Shown here: positions 44,571 to 56,640 of the stretch, in pieces | Position numbering within the stretch: the stretch's first letter is position 1 | Layout: every line of letters begins with the position of its first letter | Origin: Eupeodes corollae | Taxonomy: Eukaryota > Arthropoda > Insecta > Diptera > Syrphidae | NCBI RefSeq assembly: GCF_945859685.1 | Contig: NC_079147.1 | Location: 16,967,289 to 17,031,288 of the forward strand | Reading direction: 5' to 3' | Length of the DNA stretch: 64,000 bases | Made by a program: the position numbers and the translations under genes | The notes under the pieces: generated by a model | Database searches by the model: none | Told to the model about the DNA's origin: nothing | The model's input: the letters and a program-made list of their open reading frames with translations, nothing else

Positions 44571-47000
44571 ATCTCTTAATTTAGTAAATTTGCGTTCAAC
44601 TGATTTGACTTTTATGATTGCTGTTGCAAGTAAGATTTGTTCATTCTTGAAATTCCTATTTTATAAAAGTAGTTTGATGATGTTGATGGGGCATAAATGA
44701 CTTTAGGCAACACATTTCAGTAAAACCTTGAGCTTAGTTTGATGATCCACAAAAGTGCGGTATTAACATCTTAGCATTTGAAGCAATTACATTTTTTTAT
44801 TTTATCAGCACTTACTTTTCCTCCATTTTGTGGTACATCACACTTCAGATGAATGTAGGTATACAAAAATTTCCCATAAACTCCTGTGTAATAAATTTTA
44901 CTTGTACATCAATTAATACCCTACATTCCTTATTTCCACCTTATTTTCATTTTCATACAAATACTCGTACACACATATGTATATGTATGTATGTATGTAG
45001 TAAAGTTAATGGAGGTAGAATGTTTAAATACTTGTATCTGCGGTAAACAAAATATATTTCCCTAAGGCGTAGACACAAATCCACAAAAGTGAAAACCATC
45101 TTTTTGGTGTTAAGCCAGCGTAACGCCTTACTTGGTCCTGTCCTTGGCTTAATCTTTATGCGAGTTAAACTTTTGAAGATGCAAAGAAGAGTTTTCCATC
45201 ACACAGAACAAAAATTTTATACTCCAAGAGAATCTCTGGGCTATTTATATTCTTCATGCTATGCCTGTCCTCGCATCCTTCTTCAACGATGCTTTATACT
45301 TCTTCACAAATATATACATCTATAGGTAAGGACGAAATGTAGTTCTACTTTTGTACTTGAGTTCAGTTCAGTACAGTTCAGTTCTTGATTTCAACAAAAG
45401 AAGGGTTGACAGGCAAGGAATTTTGTATTTTCTTGTCGACATACTTACAATGCTCGTACCAAGTCGACAGACGTTTTGTTATCCAAAGGTTAACCAAAAA
45501 TACTCGTAGCTCCTTAAGACTCAAAGAAATATATATGTTTATAGTGTACAACAACAAATAGGTAGATGAAAAGGAGTAAACAAGTTAGTAGCATACTCGT
45601 AGCTTAGTAGGTATAGTGTTAGGGATAATACAAAATTTTGCAGACAGATTTATGCAAATTTCTCTAAGAAAATATCTCCTCTTAGAAGATCTAAGATTAT
45701 CTGAATAGCTATTCCTTGTTTTTGGTCTTCTAAACCAAAAAACGTAGAAGAAGAGATTTAAACGAAATGATGGCACTTTGTTTTGATTGTTTGTATTTTT
45801 ATTTTTATTTTATTTCTTAAATTTAAATGTTTATGATTTGTCATACTGACAAAAAAAATTTCATAGTACTCTCGTATAACTAAAGATAAGCTTATAACGA
45901 GTGCGACGACGTATTTATAGGAGGTAAAGTACTAACATAAAAAATAATGTTAACAATTTATATGGAATTTTAAGTAATTTGTAAAAGTAAGGAGATTTTT
46001 TCAAAAATTCATACAAGGATGTTTTTAGAATGGACGCACGTATTTGTTTGATACGCATACATACACAATATGTAGTCTAATTTTCATTATTGACATGAAC
46101 TATTTTAAGATATGTACCTAATGAAAAGTTTAAAATACGTATAAACATAGACAAAGCCTATGTTTTTTTATTTAAAATTCATTTTTGAGCAACCTTTGTT
46201 TAAAAAATTACTGAATGGTAAACTTAAGTTTGTGCAAGAATTTTTTAAAACTTTTTTTTGATAAGTTTGAAACGTGTTTCACATAAAGTTAATAGTTATG
46301 GACTGCAGGTTTTGAGCTGTGTCCAATATCTTCATGGATTAGAACTCGTCGTGGGTTATTGGGCTATGTGAAAAATATCTGAATCTATTTTTGGGCCAAG
46401 ATAAATTTAGCTAGCAATGGCTATTACTAGTAGCTAAGGCTAGTGAGTTCTAGCTTAAGCTTGGTTTCATGTGAAAACGCTTTAGCTAGAAAAAGTCTTA
46501 GCTTATTATTATAAACAAAACGCATTGCTTTCATAAAAAAAGATCAATTTGAGTTCTTTACCTATTTTAACCTATGATTGATGGATAAGTTCAAAAAAGT
46601 TCTTGTTCTTTAGCTATGCACTTATATTAATAGCTAATCAAGCTAGATCTTATCGGAAGGACCATTAATTTTCAAATTTTGTGTGGATACGGATCATTTT
46701 AATATCATTATCTTGAGCTTCCACTATTGTGTTAGCTTTTGGTCAATGCTTCGTATCTTTTGAAGGATTCTAAAAAGAATGACCTAGAGATATAAGCAAA
46801 TTTTGGGAAATTCATTGATCTGAAAGTGTAGATACGCACAGTTATATCAAATTCAACTGTCTATCATGTTTTTTATTCAGGCGAGATCGGGGGGAAGCGT
46901 TCGAAAATGGGCTTTTTTCCTACTTTTAGGTTGAAATGATTGGTTGCTGAAAAGAATTGGAGAAATTAAATTACTCCAACAAACAATACTACACCCAATT
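44571..47000. other. Noncoding part of duplicated block (copy 2, left)
   Basis: Counterpart of 8960-10850. Contains the ATGT microsatellite at about 44979-44999. About 0.5 kb at 46485-47000 has no counterpart in copy 1; I see no gene in it. Confidence 0.6.
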
Positions 47001-47019
47001 AAAACAAGTTATTTTGGAC

Positions 47020-47490
47020 GGATTCGAGTCTGAAACCCACAATATAAAAGCTGGTGTGCCCTATGGTTCCGTTTTGTCTTACTCGTTTTTATAAATGTTT
47101 TCCTGTGTGCAACATCTAATCCTATTGGAATAGTTTTCAGTATGGTTCCATAGTTGCAAAGATTATAGATTGTCTTGTCAAAGATATATTTACCAATCAA
47201 TTGTGTGTTGTTTTCAACAGGGATTTTTGAAAGGCAGATCTACAGTCTTAAATTCAGTTGAGTAAACGAACTTCTGGTACAAACTCTGGTACAAAGGCTT
47301 TCAATGGAGTCAACTTTAAAATTCTCTTCAAAAAACTTGAGTCCTATGGAATGAGTTTGTTATTGTTGAAGTGGTTTGGTTCATATTTATTTAACCGTAA
47401 GCAATATGAAATTGTTGATATTCCAAAAGTATCCAAGTTTTCTCGGGTGTTCCTAAAGAAAGCCATCTGGGTCGTTCTATCTTTCTTATA
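47020..47490 (+). pseudogene. Jockey-like reverse transcriptase fragments (copy 2)
   Basis: Counterpart of 10850-11370, with better preserved reading: KAFNGVNFKILFKKLESYGM then LLLLKWFGSYLFNRKQYEIV at 47296-47420, followed in another frame by GVPKESHLG. A 138-codon frame (47258-47674) runs from this piece into the LOA-like fragment; this fusion of two element types is fortuitous. Confidence 0.7.
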
Positions 47491-47504
47491 TGATATATAC
47501 AAAA

Positions 47505-48200
47505 TAATGTGTCTAAAATTCTTAAATTTCTTCAAATGTCTCTTATTCGTTGCATCAGACATTACTGTACCAATCTTTGAGGTTATTTTTACCACCTGTC
47601 TATATCTGGTCCATATTTCCTCGGCATGGGTAGAAGTTAAAGTTGTTTTTATACCCAAAGCAGGTCAATCCTAAAGAATTTGTAAGTCTATAATAATTCC
47701 TTCTTAAGACCTTAGAAAGATTGATTGATATCCATTTCATGAAACAAGACTTCTGTCTACGTCTGATCATGTCTACCGTTAAGTTAAATCGATGAAAAGT
47801 GGCGGAACTTTTGGCGATAAAAGAAGTCTTGTCCTGGCTTAAAGAAAACGTGATATCAACATCTGATATCCGTATCTTCTTAGATTGCCGCTATCAAATC
47901 TCTGGAATCTGCCTCTACAAACTCTATTACAGTCCATAACTGTATTTCACCAATCGCTACTTAAGCTATTGCTAACATGTTAACACCAGGTGGAACAGCA
48001 TCACCACGTGTCAGGTCACAAAAACTTCTGGCGTACACTAGATTTAAAGCTATCTCAAAGCAGATCTCATATATGCTCGATAATAGATGCCATATCTGAG
48101 CACTGTCTAATAGGAATGCTGAAGCTGCATGGACGAGTAAGAGGAGGAAACAGTTCTTAACCGTAGGAATTGGCAATCGGCCTCTCACGTTTCGTAAAAG
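47505..48200 (+). pseudogene. LOA/I-like fragment with RNase H (copy 2)
   Basis: RT fingers TVPIFEVIFTTCLYLVHISS then VEVKVVFIPKAG (47565-47665), then the RNase H region AIKEVLSWLKENVISTSDIR near 47815-47875, AAIKSLESASTNSITVHNC near 47888 and further into LLAYTRFKAISKQ near 48030. It extends beyond the copy 1 counterpart, which stops at 12900. The RT palm is missing, so it is internally deleted. Confidence 0.65.
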
Positions 48201-48269
48201 ACTCAAACTAGTTTCATTGATCTTAATAGAAAGCCTTAAGTTTCATGTGGTATCACAACGGGCCATTGA

Positions 48270-48780
48270 ACTGGCCTAAGTGTGTTCTATTCCATCACGG
48301 ACAGCCACTTTAACCTTACATAAGTTAACCTCTTATTTACAGATGACACCAAGTTTTCTGCTGTTATTTCTAGTAACAATGATTGCCTGCTCTTCCAGAG
48401 TTGCCTAGATGATTTTTTTAATATAGATATAGGGTTTAAAGTTTCATTATATTCTTTGGAAAATGTTGGAAAATCATTCATGACGTTAAGAAACTTGGTA
48501 TCATCTTCGACGAGGAACTTTAAACATTATATTAATTCAGTTATCCATATATCATTATCTACTCTTAAATCTCTTTACTGTAGTATTGTGAGGCCTTTAT
48601 TGTAATATGCTTGTGTTAGGAATGTATGGAATTTAGCAACTAGAAGGAAGAAGGTATATTTCGGTTACCAAAAATTACAAGCTAGCCTTAAATCAGGATA
48701 CAGTTAGTATTGCGAATTTTTCCCTTATATAAGTATTTAAAGGAAGTTTTTACCTTAACTCAATAACGGAGGAGGACGAT
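48270..48780 (+). pseudogene. Jockey-like RT palm/thumb fragment
   Basis: Forward reading gives TDDTKFSAVISSNNDCLLFQ near 48341, in which the usual ADD is TDD. Then come HYINSVIHISLSTLKSLYCS near 48523 and IVRPLL near 48584, followed by KLQASLKSGYS. These are the catalytic motif and thumb of a Jockey-type RT. Broken by stops. It has no counterpart in copy 1. Confidence 0.6.
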
Positions 48781-49445
48781 TTTTTTTTATCAAAATTCAC
48801 CTCTCTGTATGAAATATTTTGTCAAACGATATTATTTATGAATTATTACTAGATGAATAACAAAAACAGCATCATGGATGACCAAACTTTATGAGGAACT
48901 AACTTTGACTCGGACCACAAGCTCGTTGTAGCAAAGATATCACTTTGGGTTTCCTGACCCAAGGTAAAACAGGGAGATTGTGTGGGATAAGGTACAACGA
49001 CGAACGACAATCACAATTGCAAATCCCAAGAGATCGCTAAATCCTTCTCCTACCGAATTACAAGTAACCTCTCTCGAAGTTCTCTGCCGCCAAAACAATG
49101 TATCAAAAACCAGTGGCAACATTGCCAAGATGCAATCAGAGAAGCCACCTATGACGTGCTGGGTTTCAAGCAATCACCAACAAGTAACCCCTGGTTTGAT
49201 GAGGCTATAGAGGCATCTGTCTTCTTAACATCGCTTACAAAATCTTCGCTGCCGTAATATGTGAACGTCTAAAGCCCATCGCCAACAACCTGTCCTTACC
49301 AGTGTGTTTTTAGGCTAGGAAAGTCTACAGTTGATCAAATATTCACTTCACGGCAGATCCTGGAAAAAAACCCATGTACATCAAATCGACACCCACCATC
49401 TCTTCATCGATTTCAAGACCGCTTATCGTCGTCGTTCTTTGGAAA

Positions 49446-49653
49446 CTCCCTAAGTACATTTTCCGCAAAAATGAAATAAATACACCAAGTTCATGCAAAT
49501 GTCAAATTTATATTTCCTCAAAACACCCTAAGCTCTACGGTGCACCATATTAAAAATATAAAGAATTAAAACTCCCAAAATCTATTGATTTGCGTATTGA
49601 TATTCAAACTTTAATTGGAAATATCTCAAAACACAAACAATTGACTAAGGGAG
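49446..49653. mobile_element. Candidate MITE with imperfect terminal inverted repeats
   Basis: A 208-bp AT-rich stretch interrupting the RTE reading. The left end is CTCCCTAAGTACATTTT and the right end, reversed, CTCCCTTAGTCAATTG, matching at most positions of the first 16. No coding sequence and no clear target duplication. Identity inferred from structure only. Confidence 0.45.
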
Positions 49654-49883
49654 CTTGAAAACAGGGACGAGCTGTATAGATCCATATGTCTAGTTTTGGC
49701 ATCCCTGCCAGACTCGTCCGTTTGTGAAGGATGACCATGGAGAATTCACGCTGCTCCATAAAGGTTGAAAACAGCTTAACAGAACACATCGATGTGAAAA
49801 TCGTACTTGAACGAATTGTGCTAGCTAGCACGTCACTATCTGTCCAATTACTCGCATATGCTGAAATAAATTTAACGGTTAAT

Positions 49884-49896
49884 GAGGGCAAATCAA
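49884..49896 (+). repeat. Target-site duplication, left, of short RTE
   Basis: GAGGGCAAATCAA, repeated exactly at 51160-51172. Confidence 0.9.
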
Positions 49897-51159
49897 CTCT
49901 GTCTATCAACTCCTACTCTCACCTCCCCGCTTTGAACATCGGGTGCCTAGTACCTCAATGGTTTATCCGGCTCCCCTGCCTTGGAGTTATACTAAGGATC
50001 TGGCCCTCCAGGTTGGGGGTTGTGCCGTTGGGGTGACTTCTTGGCCACGTAAAAAATACCTTTGGTTGCGAAGCACCAACAAGCCTCGGATACGGACGGA
50101 TTCACTATTGACAACCAACGCAAACGAAATAACTTCAAATCGATGCCCACCATCGATTTTAAAGCCGCGTATGACAGCATCTATAGTGAAGAGCTATACC
50201 GAGCAATGTCTAGTTTTGGGATCCCTGTCAAACTTATCCGTTTGTGCAGAATGACGATGAAGAATGCACGCTGCTCTATTAAGGTTGGAAAAGATCTTAC
50301 CGATGCATTTGATGTCAAAAAAGGTTTTAGACCAGCCGATGCACTGTCATGCGACTTCTTCAACATCATTCTGGAAAGAATTATGCAAAACTCAACCGTC
50401 AACACTAGAGGCACAATCTTCCAAAGGTCCATCCAATTACTCGGATACGAAGATGATATTGACATAATTGGAAGATCAAAGCGTGATGTCAGTAGAGCGT
50501 TTTTGAGCATTGGGGCGGAAGCGAAGAAGATGGGTTTAGTGGTCAATGAGGGCAAGACCAAGTTTAAGCTGTCATCAAAAAAGGACACTGAACGATGATG
50601 TCTTGGACAAAACGTAACCATGGACAGCTTTAACTTTGAGGTAGTTAAGGACTTTGTCTATTAATATAGACAACGACACCAGCGCTGAAATCAAACGAAG
50701 AATAACTCTTGCAAATCGCTGATTCTTTGGACTTAGAAAGCAATTGAGAAGTAAAGTCCTTTATCGAGCATCTAAAATCACCATCTATAAGACACTCATC
50801 ATTCCGGTTCTTATTTATGGCGCTGAGGCCTGGACCCTGTCAAAGAAAGATGAGAGCGTCTTAGTATGCTTCGAGAGAAAAATTCTTCGGGGGATTTTTG
50901 GTCCCGTACGCATAGATGGAGAATGGAGGAGAAGATATAACGACGAACTGGAATTGGATTGGAATCCAATCCCGAGGTACGGCGCAGTGGAGGAAGACCG
51001 CGACTCAGGTGGCGCAATCAGGTGGGAGAGGACCTCAACCAATGTGGCGTGCGAAACTGGAGACAGCTAGCTAGAGACCGAGCTAGCTGGAGAAGCATGT
51101 TGGTTGAGGCCCAGGTCCGCCCCGGACTGTAGCGCCACCTTAAGTAAGTAAGTAAGTAA
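49897..51159 (+). mobile_element. Internally deleted RTE-like element with both ends and 13-bp TSD
   Basis: A 1263-bp insertion bounded by GAGGGCAAATCAA on both sides and ending in four TAAG units, the short tandem tail typical of RTE elements. The first 200 bp are GC-rich, unlike the other RTE pieces here, and look like a genuine 5' leader. They join directly to the RT palm at about 50145 (TIDFKAAYDSIYSEELYRAM). The endonuclease, linker and RT fingers are deleted. The catalytic motif is GYEDDIDII instead of YADD (about 50447) and RQGD is RPAD (about 50330), so the RT is dead. Open frames run 50062-50598 and 50744-51070. Such a copy could have moved only by trans-mobilisation, or by insertion before the damage occurred. 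Confidence 0.9.
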
Positions 51160-51172
51160 GAGGGCAAATCAA
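51160..51172 (+). repeat. Target-site duplication, right, of short RTE
   Basis: GAGGGCAAATCAA, identical to 49884-49896; the first G may belong to the TAAG tail. Confidence 0.9.
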
Positions 51173-51220
51173 AGAACATGCTGTAGTCCCTTTAAGTAAG
51201 AAAGTAAGAATTGCAAAAAC

Positions 51221-53949
51221 TAGTATAATATTATTTCTTTCGGCATCCAAATCTGATTATTTTCTCAATTTCAGGTGGATAGAGGAGAAGTGTAAGGTTT
51301 CACATACGTCACGTCCCCAAAAATGTAGCAAGGTGTTTGAGTTTTCTAAGACGATTAAAAAAATATTTCTCTCCTCCTGATCAAGCCAGATTAGCCTTGA
51401 GTATAATTTCAATTTCTAGGCTTGTTCTCCAATAACTTGTAGATGATTTGTGATATTAACATCATCAACTTAACTATGTTACTCGATCATCGTATTAATG
51501 TTTCTTGTTCCATCCTTTTTTTAGCACGGACTATGCTCCCACTTCTAGGAATGCCCACTATTAGATTACCCTTGAGCTCAACATTAGCTTTTTCTTAAAG
51601 TATTGAGTTTATGTTATTATTCGTACTACGTGAATACCTTGCCAATCCCTCCCTATTTTCGCATTTATCAAATTGCATTTTTAAAGTCCATATACTACAC
51701 CTCGTAACCAACTTTTAAAACATGCAATTTTTGGATGTGGGTTTCTGGAACAACCCTAACAGCTAACGCTCAAAAATCAAATATTTGTAAGGACTCTTTA
51801 AATCTTATTTCATACGATAATTTTTAAATGTGTTCAATATTTCATTGTTTTAAAATATTTTTCAATAGTATTTTGCAAGTTGATTGAAAAACCTATGAAT
51901 ATACTGTTTTCATTACATTAAAACTTCTTTATTGACACCAATTCAAAGCCTTTAACTTTAAAGTGACAGAAACTATACCCCCAAAAGTATATACCGAAGA
52001 TTTGTTTTGCTATAAATTTTTGCACACCATGAAATCATACCATAAGCAATTCCTATGTCTATGTATGTATATGTCGATTCTTCATGCTAATTGGTGAATC
52101 AAAGTTCTCCAATTAGCTTAGTATTGTTTGGATTTCGAAATTAATTATTACGCATACACCCAGTTGTACACATAAAGCTTATAACAACAAATAAACTGCC
52201 TCCCACAATTCAGTAAACAACCTCTCAAGCTTTTTCTAGGTCACGACGGAGCTTAGTCCAACGCCTCCGAGCAATTTACTCGTATCGTCATCGTATCGTA
52301 GGTTTAATGTATAGAATATTACGTACTGTATATAGTGTACATTGTACACAACATAATAGTGAATGGAATTCTGCTTTTCCTTTCATAAATTGTGCAAAAT
52401 GTAGGTCCGTATTATGCTCGTACTCGTACACTCGTACTTTAACTTACGCCTCTTATAAATATTTCATTTTCGTTCTATAAAATTAAATATTCACATCATT
52501 TCATTTTGAGGACAACACAACATAATCCACTTCACCACTTCACTACTTCGCCATCAGCAGCTTGACGGTTCACGGAATTATATTAACGAAGGACCTTTTT
52601 CTTCTTCTTCTTATTCGTCTACGTCTTTGGTTTGGAAAGACATCACGGTGTTAATTTGTTTGCCTACGCAAAAGCAAACACGACAACGACATCAGCATCG
52701 GCATCATGCATCAGGTGAGGGGCTGGGGAGCCTGGGATAATCCTACTATAGGACTATGATTATATTATTTGATCCTATTCGAAGCTGAATGAATTATAAA
52801 TCAATAAACAGGACGTGATGGTTAGGGATTGAAGAAAGTAGAGGTTTTTCTTGATAATTTTTATTTCCGAGAGAAGACACGTTTTATTAATTTCATAAAC
52901 ATTATCACAAGCAAATATTTAGCCAATTTAAAAATGTTTTTCTTCTTTCAATTTGATAATTGGTACAGAGAAAAGAAAAAAACTTAATGGGGACGTACGG
53001 CCTTCAAAATTTTAAGTGAAGCATTGAACATAGGACATGGACCCTGAACACTGAGTTGATAGAAGCTCTTATACAACAACTGTCCACAAACACACATTTG
53101 CTTTCGATTTCCATTTTGAATGAGTATTGTCTTAAAACTGTAAATACCGCATACCTATTAGTGTTAGTCTTTCAACAAACTTCTACTGATTATACAAATT
53201 TTAACACCACGCATGTTATGTGAAAATAAAATTTAGAAATTCAATGGATTTTCAAAACCCTACAAATTGGACACAAGGATCTTTTGATGATGCTCAACAG
53301 ATCTTGACCTTAGGACAATGCACACTTCGTGTCACATGAATAGGGATGAGCTTTTTTCGTTCTTATATGACGATATTTTTCAAACCCTTAGATTTTTTGG
53401 AAAATGAATAAATGGAGTATGAATTTAGTTTGTATTGTAGAAATATTTTTGATTAAGTTGCTAATATTCAGGTGAAGAGAATATGGGGGCCATAGTAATA
53501 GGCTTACATTTTGCACCTGAATCCAGGCTTTTGTTGTCCATGTTTTAAAAAAGTCCATCGTTATCCACCATATAATTCAGAAAACTGCTCGTTCCAAAAT
53601 CGATGTGTAAGTGATTGCCTTCATTTTTAAGCTTTGAAAATGCAGCTCCGATGTCCTATAATAGGAGATTGCTCCCCATACCATCACACCACCTCTTTTG
53701 CTGAGCCTTTTTTGCAGATTAAACTATTCATTTCTTAAATCATGGAAATAGAAGCTATATCCATCAGGGCTGCCCAAGTTAATTTTTTTTTTCATCGGAA
53801 AGACGACGGTATGCCAGCTTGATTTCACCTGATGCGATTTGTTGCAAAACTAAGGCGTTGGCTTATGCGTGCAGCATTCAGTGGTGGTTCTGCCTTCTGT
53901 TTCTCCCGAGCAACAGTCGATCTACCAGAATTTACCCCAGCTTCTGCCT
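51221..53949. other. Noncoding part of duplicated block (copy 2, centre)
   Basis: Counterpart of 13236-13710 plus 15018-17279. The mariner empty site is at about 51688-51695. The conserved possible splice donor CATCAG|GTGAGG lies at 52710-52719. No gene is supported. 53950-54199 is unassigned. Confidence 0.6.
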
Positions 53950-54199
53950 TGATTTTACTAATGATTTTAAAATGATGTGGCTTTTTACATAAGTAAACTT
54001 CTTCTAATTTTACTGGCTATAAAACGGATGGTTTTGCTGAGATCCCGGTAAGCTCGAATTTGGTATATTTCCTTCTTGGTTAGACCCTTACCTCTAACCC
54101 ATACTTCTTGATTCTATTCTTGATTCTATTAAATTAATGCTAGTATCAAGCTCCCAAAAGCAATCGTGATGCTATCAATAAGAATCAGAAACATGATTA

Positions 54200-56640
54200 A
54201 GAAAGCCATCAGATTCAACAAAACGTTAGGTACGAGCAGGTAGAGCTAGAAATGCTTCGGCATATCATCAGCATTCTGGGAGTGAGTGAAACCAAATGGA
54301 AAGGAAGAGCTGAATATACGGCATATTCGGGCCAAACGACAATGTTGTACTCTAGCGAAGAGGAAGCAGACAGAGGTCCAAGACTCAACGGCGTGGGCAT
54401 CATGCTAACTAAAGAAGCTTATGACGGCGAGGTTTAGCTTAAAAATCAGAAAAGTCACCATTATTCAATGCTACGCTCCAACGAATGAGTCTTCAGACCT
54501 CTTTGTATACTCATCTGAATTCTTTGTACAAAGGTGTTCCAGGGGGCGATATCATTATCATCATGGGGGACTTTAATTGGTGGGTTATGGGTGAGCGTAA
54601 CTTAGGTCAACGGAACGAAAATAGTGATATGCTTGTCGACTTCTACAACGCTTGTCAACTTGTGATTGGGGTTTCTTTATTTCTGCGCAAAACCTGCCAC
54701 AAAATCACCTGGGAGTCTTCTGATGGTCGAACTATAAATCAAATCCTTCACTTCATTATACAGCAGAAATGGAGGAATTCACTGTGCGATTTTCGTAACG
54801 AAAGAAAGGCTGATGCAGGTAGTGGCCATAACTTGCTACTGGGTTTGCTTCGCTTACGAACAATTGCTGTACGGCGTCGCTCAGGGGTATAGCAAGGAGA
54901 CTAAGATCCGACACAAGCGTTCTAAATGACCCTAATGTACGTCGTCACAACACTCGGCGAAAAAGCATCGAACTTACAAAACGCTGGCTTATCGAAACGT
55001 GCTTTGTGGGGCCAAATTAAGAGCGCTTACATGGAAGCTGGAACACTAACCATCCCGTGTTAGATTTGAACGGCAACCTTTTAGTGACGATAGAAGAAAG
55101 TTGAAAGGAGCACTTTTGTGCGCTGCTAAATGATGACCACAATGCAGAATTGAATCCACAATTGAACAACATGAGCAGATCTTCTAGGGGTATTGACACC
55201 AGTCCGCCAACAAGTGCAGACATAAGTAATGCGATACATCTTTTAAAGAAAAACAAAGCAGCTGGACTTGATGGTATTCCCGCAGAATTCCTAAAAGCAG
55301 ACCCTGAGGCAGCTTCCCGTATTTTGCTTAAACTCGAGGAGGCTGTCCGGGAGAGTGAAACTTACCCAAGGGACTGGAAGGATGGAGTTATTGTAAAGTT
55401 ACCAAAGAAAGGAAACCTCAAAAACTGTAATAACTGGCGCTGCATCACAGTTCTGTCCGTTTTTCCAAAGTTAATGGCAACTATTATTCTCTAGAGGATT
55501 AAGACCACGATCGATTCTACCCTCAATAGGCGTCGACCACATCAAAACCTTGCGAATCATACTTGACCAATCATCTGAGTACCAATCACCGCTGTACCAA
55601 ATGTTTGTAGATTTTGAGAAGATGTTTGATCGGGTCAATCGTGAATGCATCTGGGGATGGCTTATTGCGCGAGGAATCCCTGACAAAATTGTCGCTGTTA
55701 TTAAAGTATCGTACAACAACGCAATTTGTTTTGTGTCGCACAATGGACAGCTTTTTGACTCCATCGATGTGCGTCAAGGAGTGAGACAAGGAGATGTCTT
55801 GTCACCAATTCTGTTTTTGATGCCACGATGGGCACAAATGAAAGACACTGTATCCAATCGAGTCTGTTTGACAAGCTTAGCCACATCAAGCTTAGCCACA
55901 TATATTATGCTGACGATATATGTGTCATGGCAAACAACACGGCAGGCTTAAATCAAATATGACATTCGCTGCAATTGAATAGAGAAATGGTTGACTAAAG
56001 GATTAACACAAATAAGACCAAAGTGATGACCACGCTCCAAAGCACACAAGTTATTCTAAGGCAGAGACCATAGAAGAAGACGAGCATTTTAATTATCCGG
56101 AAAGTTTTATAGCTGTCGATGGCGAAACGGACCCTGATGTTAACAGTAGAATAAACAAAGCCCGCAGTGCATTTGGAATCCTTTCTCCTATGTGGAACTC
56201 TAGCAAAATATCGCTACGCACCAAGTTGAAACTATTCGAATCCAATGCAAGTCAGTGCTGTTTTATGCTTCTGAAACATGACAATGCTCGTCTGCGCTCT
56301 ATTCTGAAGATCCTGTGGCCGCAAACCATACTTAACGTTGAGCTGTTGAAAAAATCGGACGTAGACATCGTGCAACGGAAAAGGCGTTGGATAGGCCTTA
56401 CACTGAGGAAATATGACGACAATATAGCAAAACAATCCGTCTAATGGAATCCCCAGGGTAATAGACGTGTTGGAAGATCAAATACAACTTGGAGGTCAAC
56501 AGTTTTAAAGGAGGCTCGGTCTCAAGGTATTCAATTGCGGCCAAAGCTGAAGTCAGTTGCGCTGAATCGGGATAGTTGGAAGGATCTTGTTGCTGCCCTA
56601 TGCTTCAGGGGAAGTTAAAGCGCTGCTGTACTTGCAGACG
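54200..56640 (+). pseudogene. Non-LTR element, family X (copy 3), EN-RT, broken
   Basis: Pieces in order: ILGVSETKWKGRAEYTAYSG (54276), the endonuclease N-terminus with the E of its active site; IIIMGDFNWWVMGERNLGQR (54550), where the usual GDFNAKVG is altered; TWESSDGRTINQI (54710), whose ILHF replaces the usual IDHI; RT fingers LLKKNKAAGLDGIPAEFLKA (55230) and NNWRCITVLS (55430); palm MFVDFEKMFDRVNRECIWGW (55600) and IDVRQGVRQGDVLSPILFL (55765). Catalytic YYADDICVMANN lies near 55903 after a frameshift. The C-terminus has KRRWIGLTLRKYDDNIAKQS (56375). About 800 codons are recognisable. It resembles proteins widely annotated as endonuclease-reverse transcriptase; I do not assign a clade. Absent from copy 1. 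Confidence 0.85.

Larger units (their letters stand above)
48880..49896 (+). pseudogene. Older RTE-like fragment, interrupted twice
   Basis: 48890-49250 has the end of the endonuclease (NFDSDHKLVVAKISL near 48905) and linker (NLSRSSLPPKQ, then HCQDAIREATYDVLGFKQSP). RT pieces follow near 49300-49440 (LGKSTVDQIFTSRQILE, then IDFKTAY). A 208-bp AT-rich insert lies at 49446-49653, and the RT resumes to 49896 (FGIPARLVRL-like). The tail resumes after the younger RTE at 51173-51220. Many frame breaks. Confidence 0.7.
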
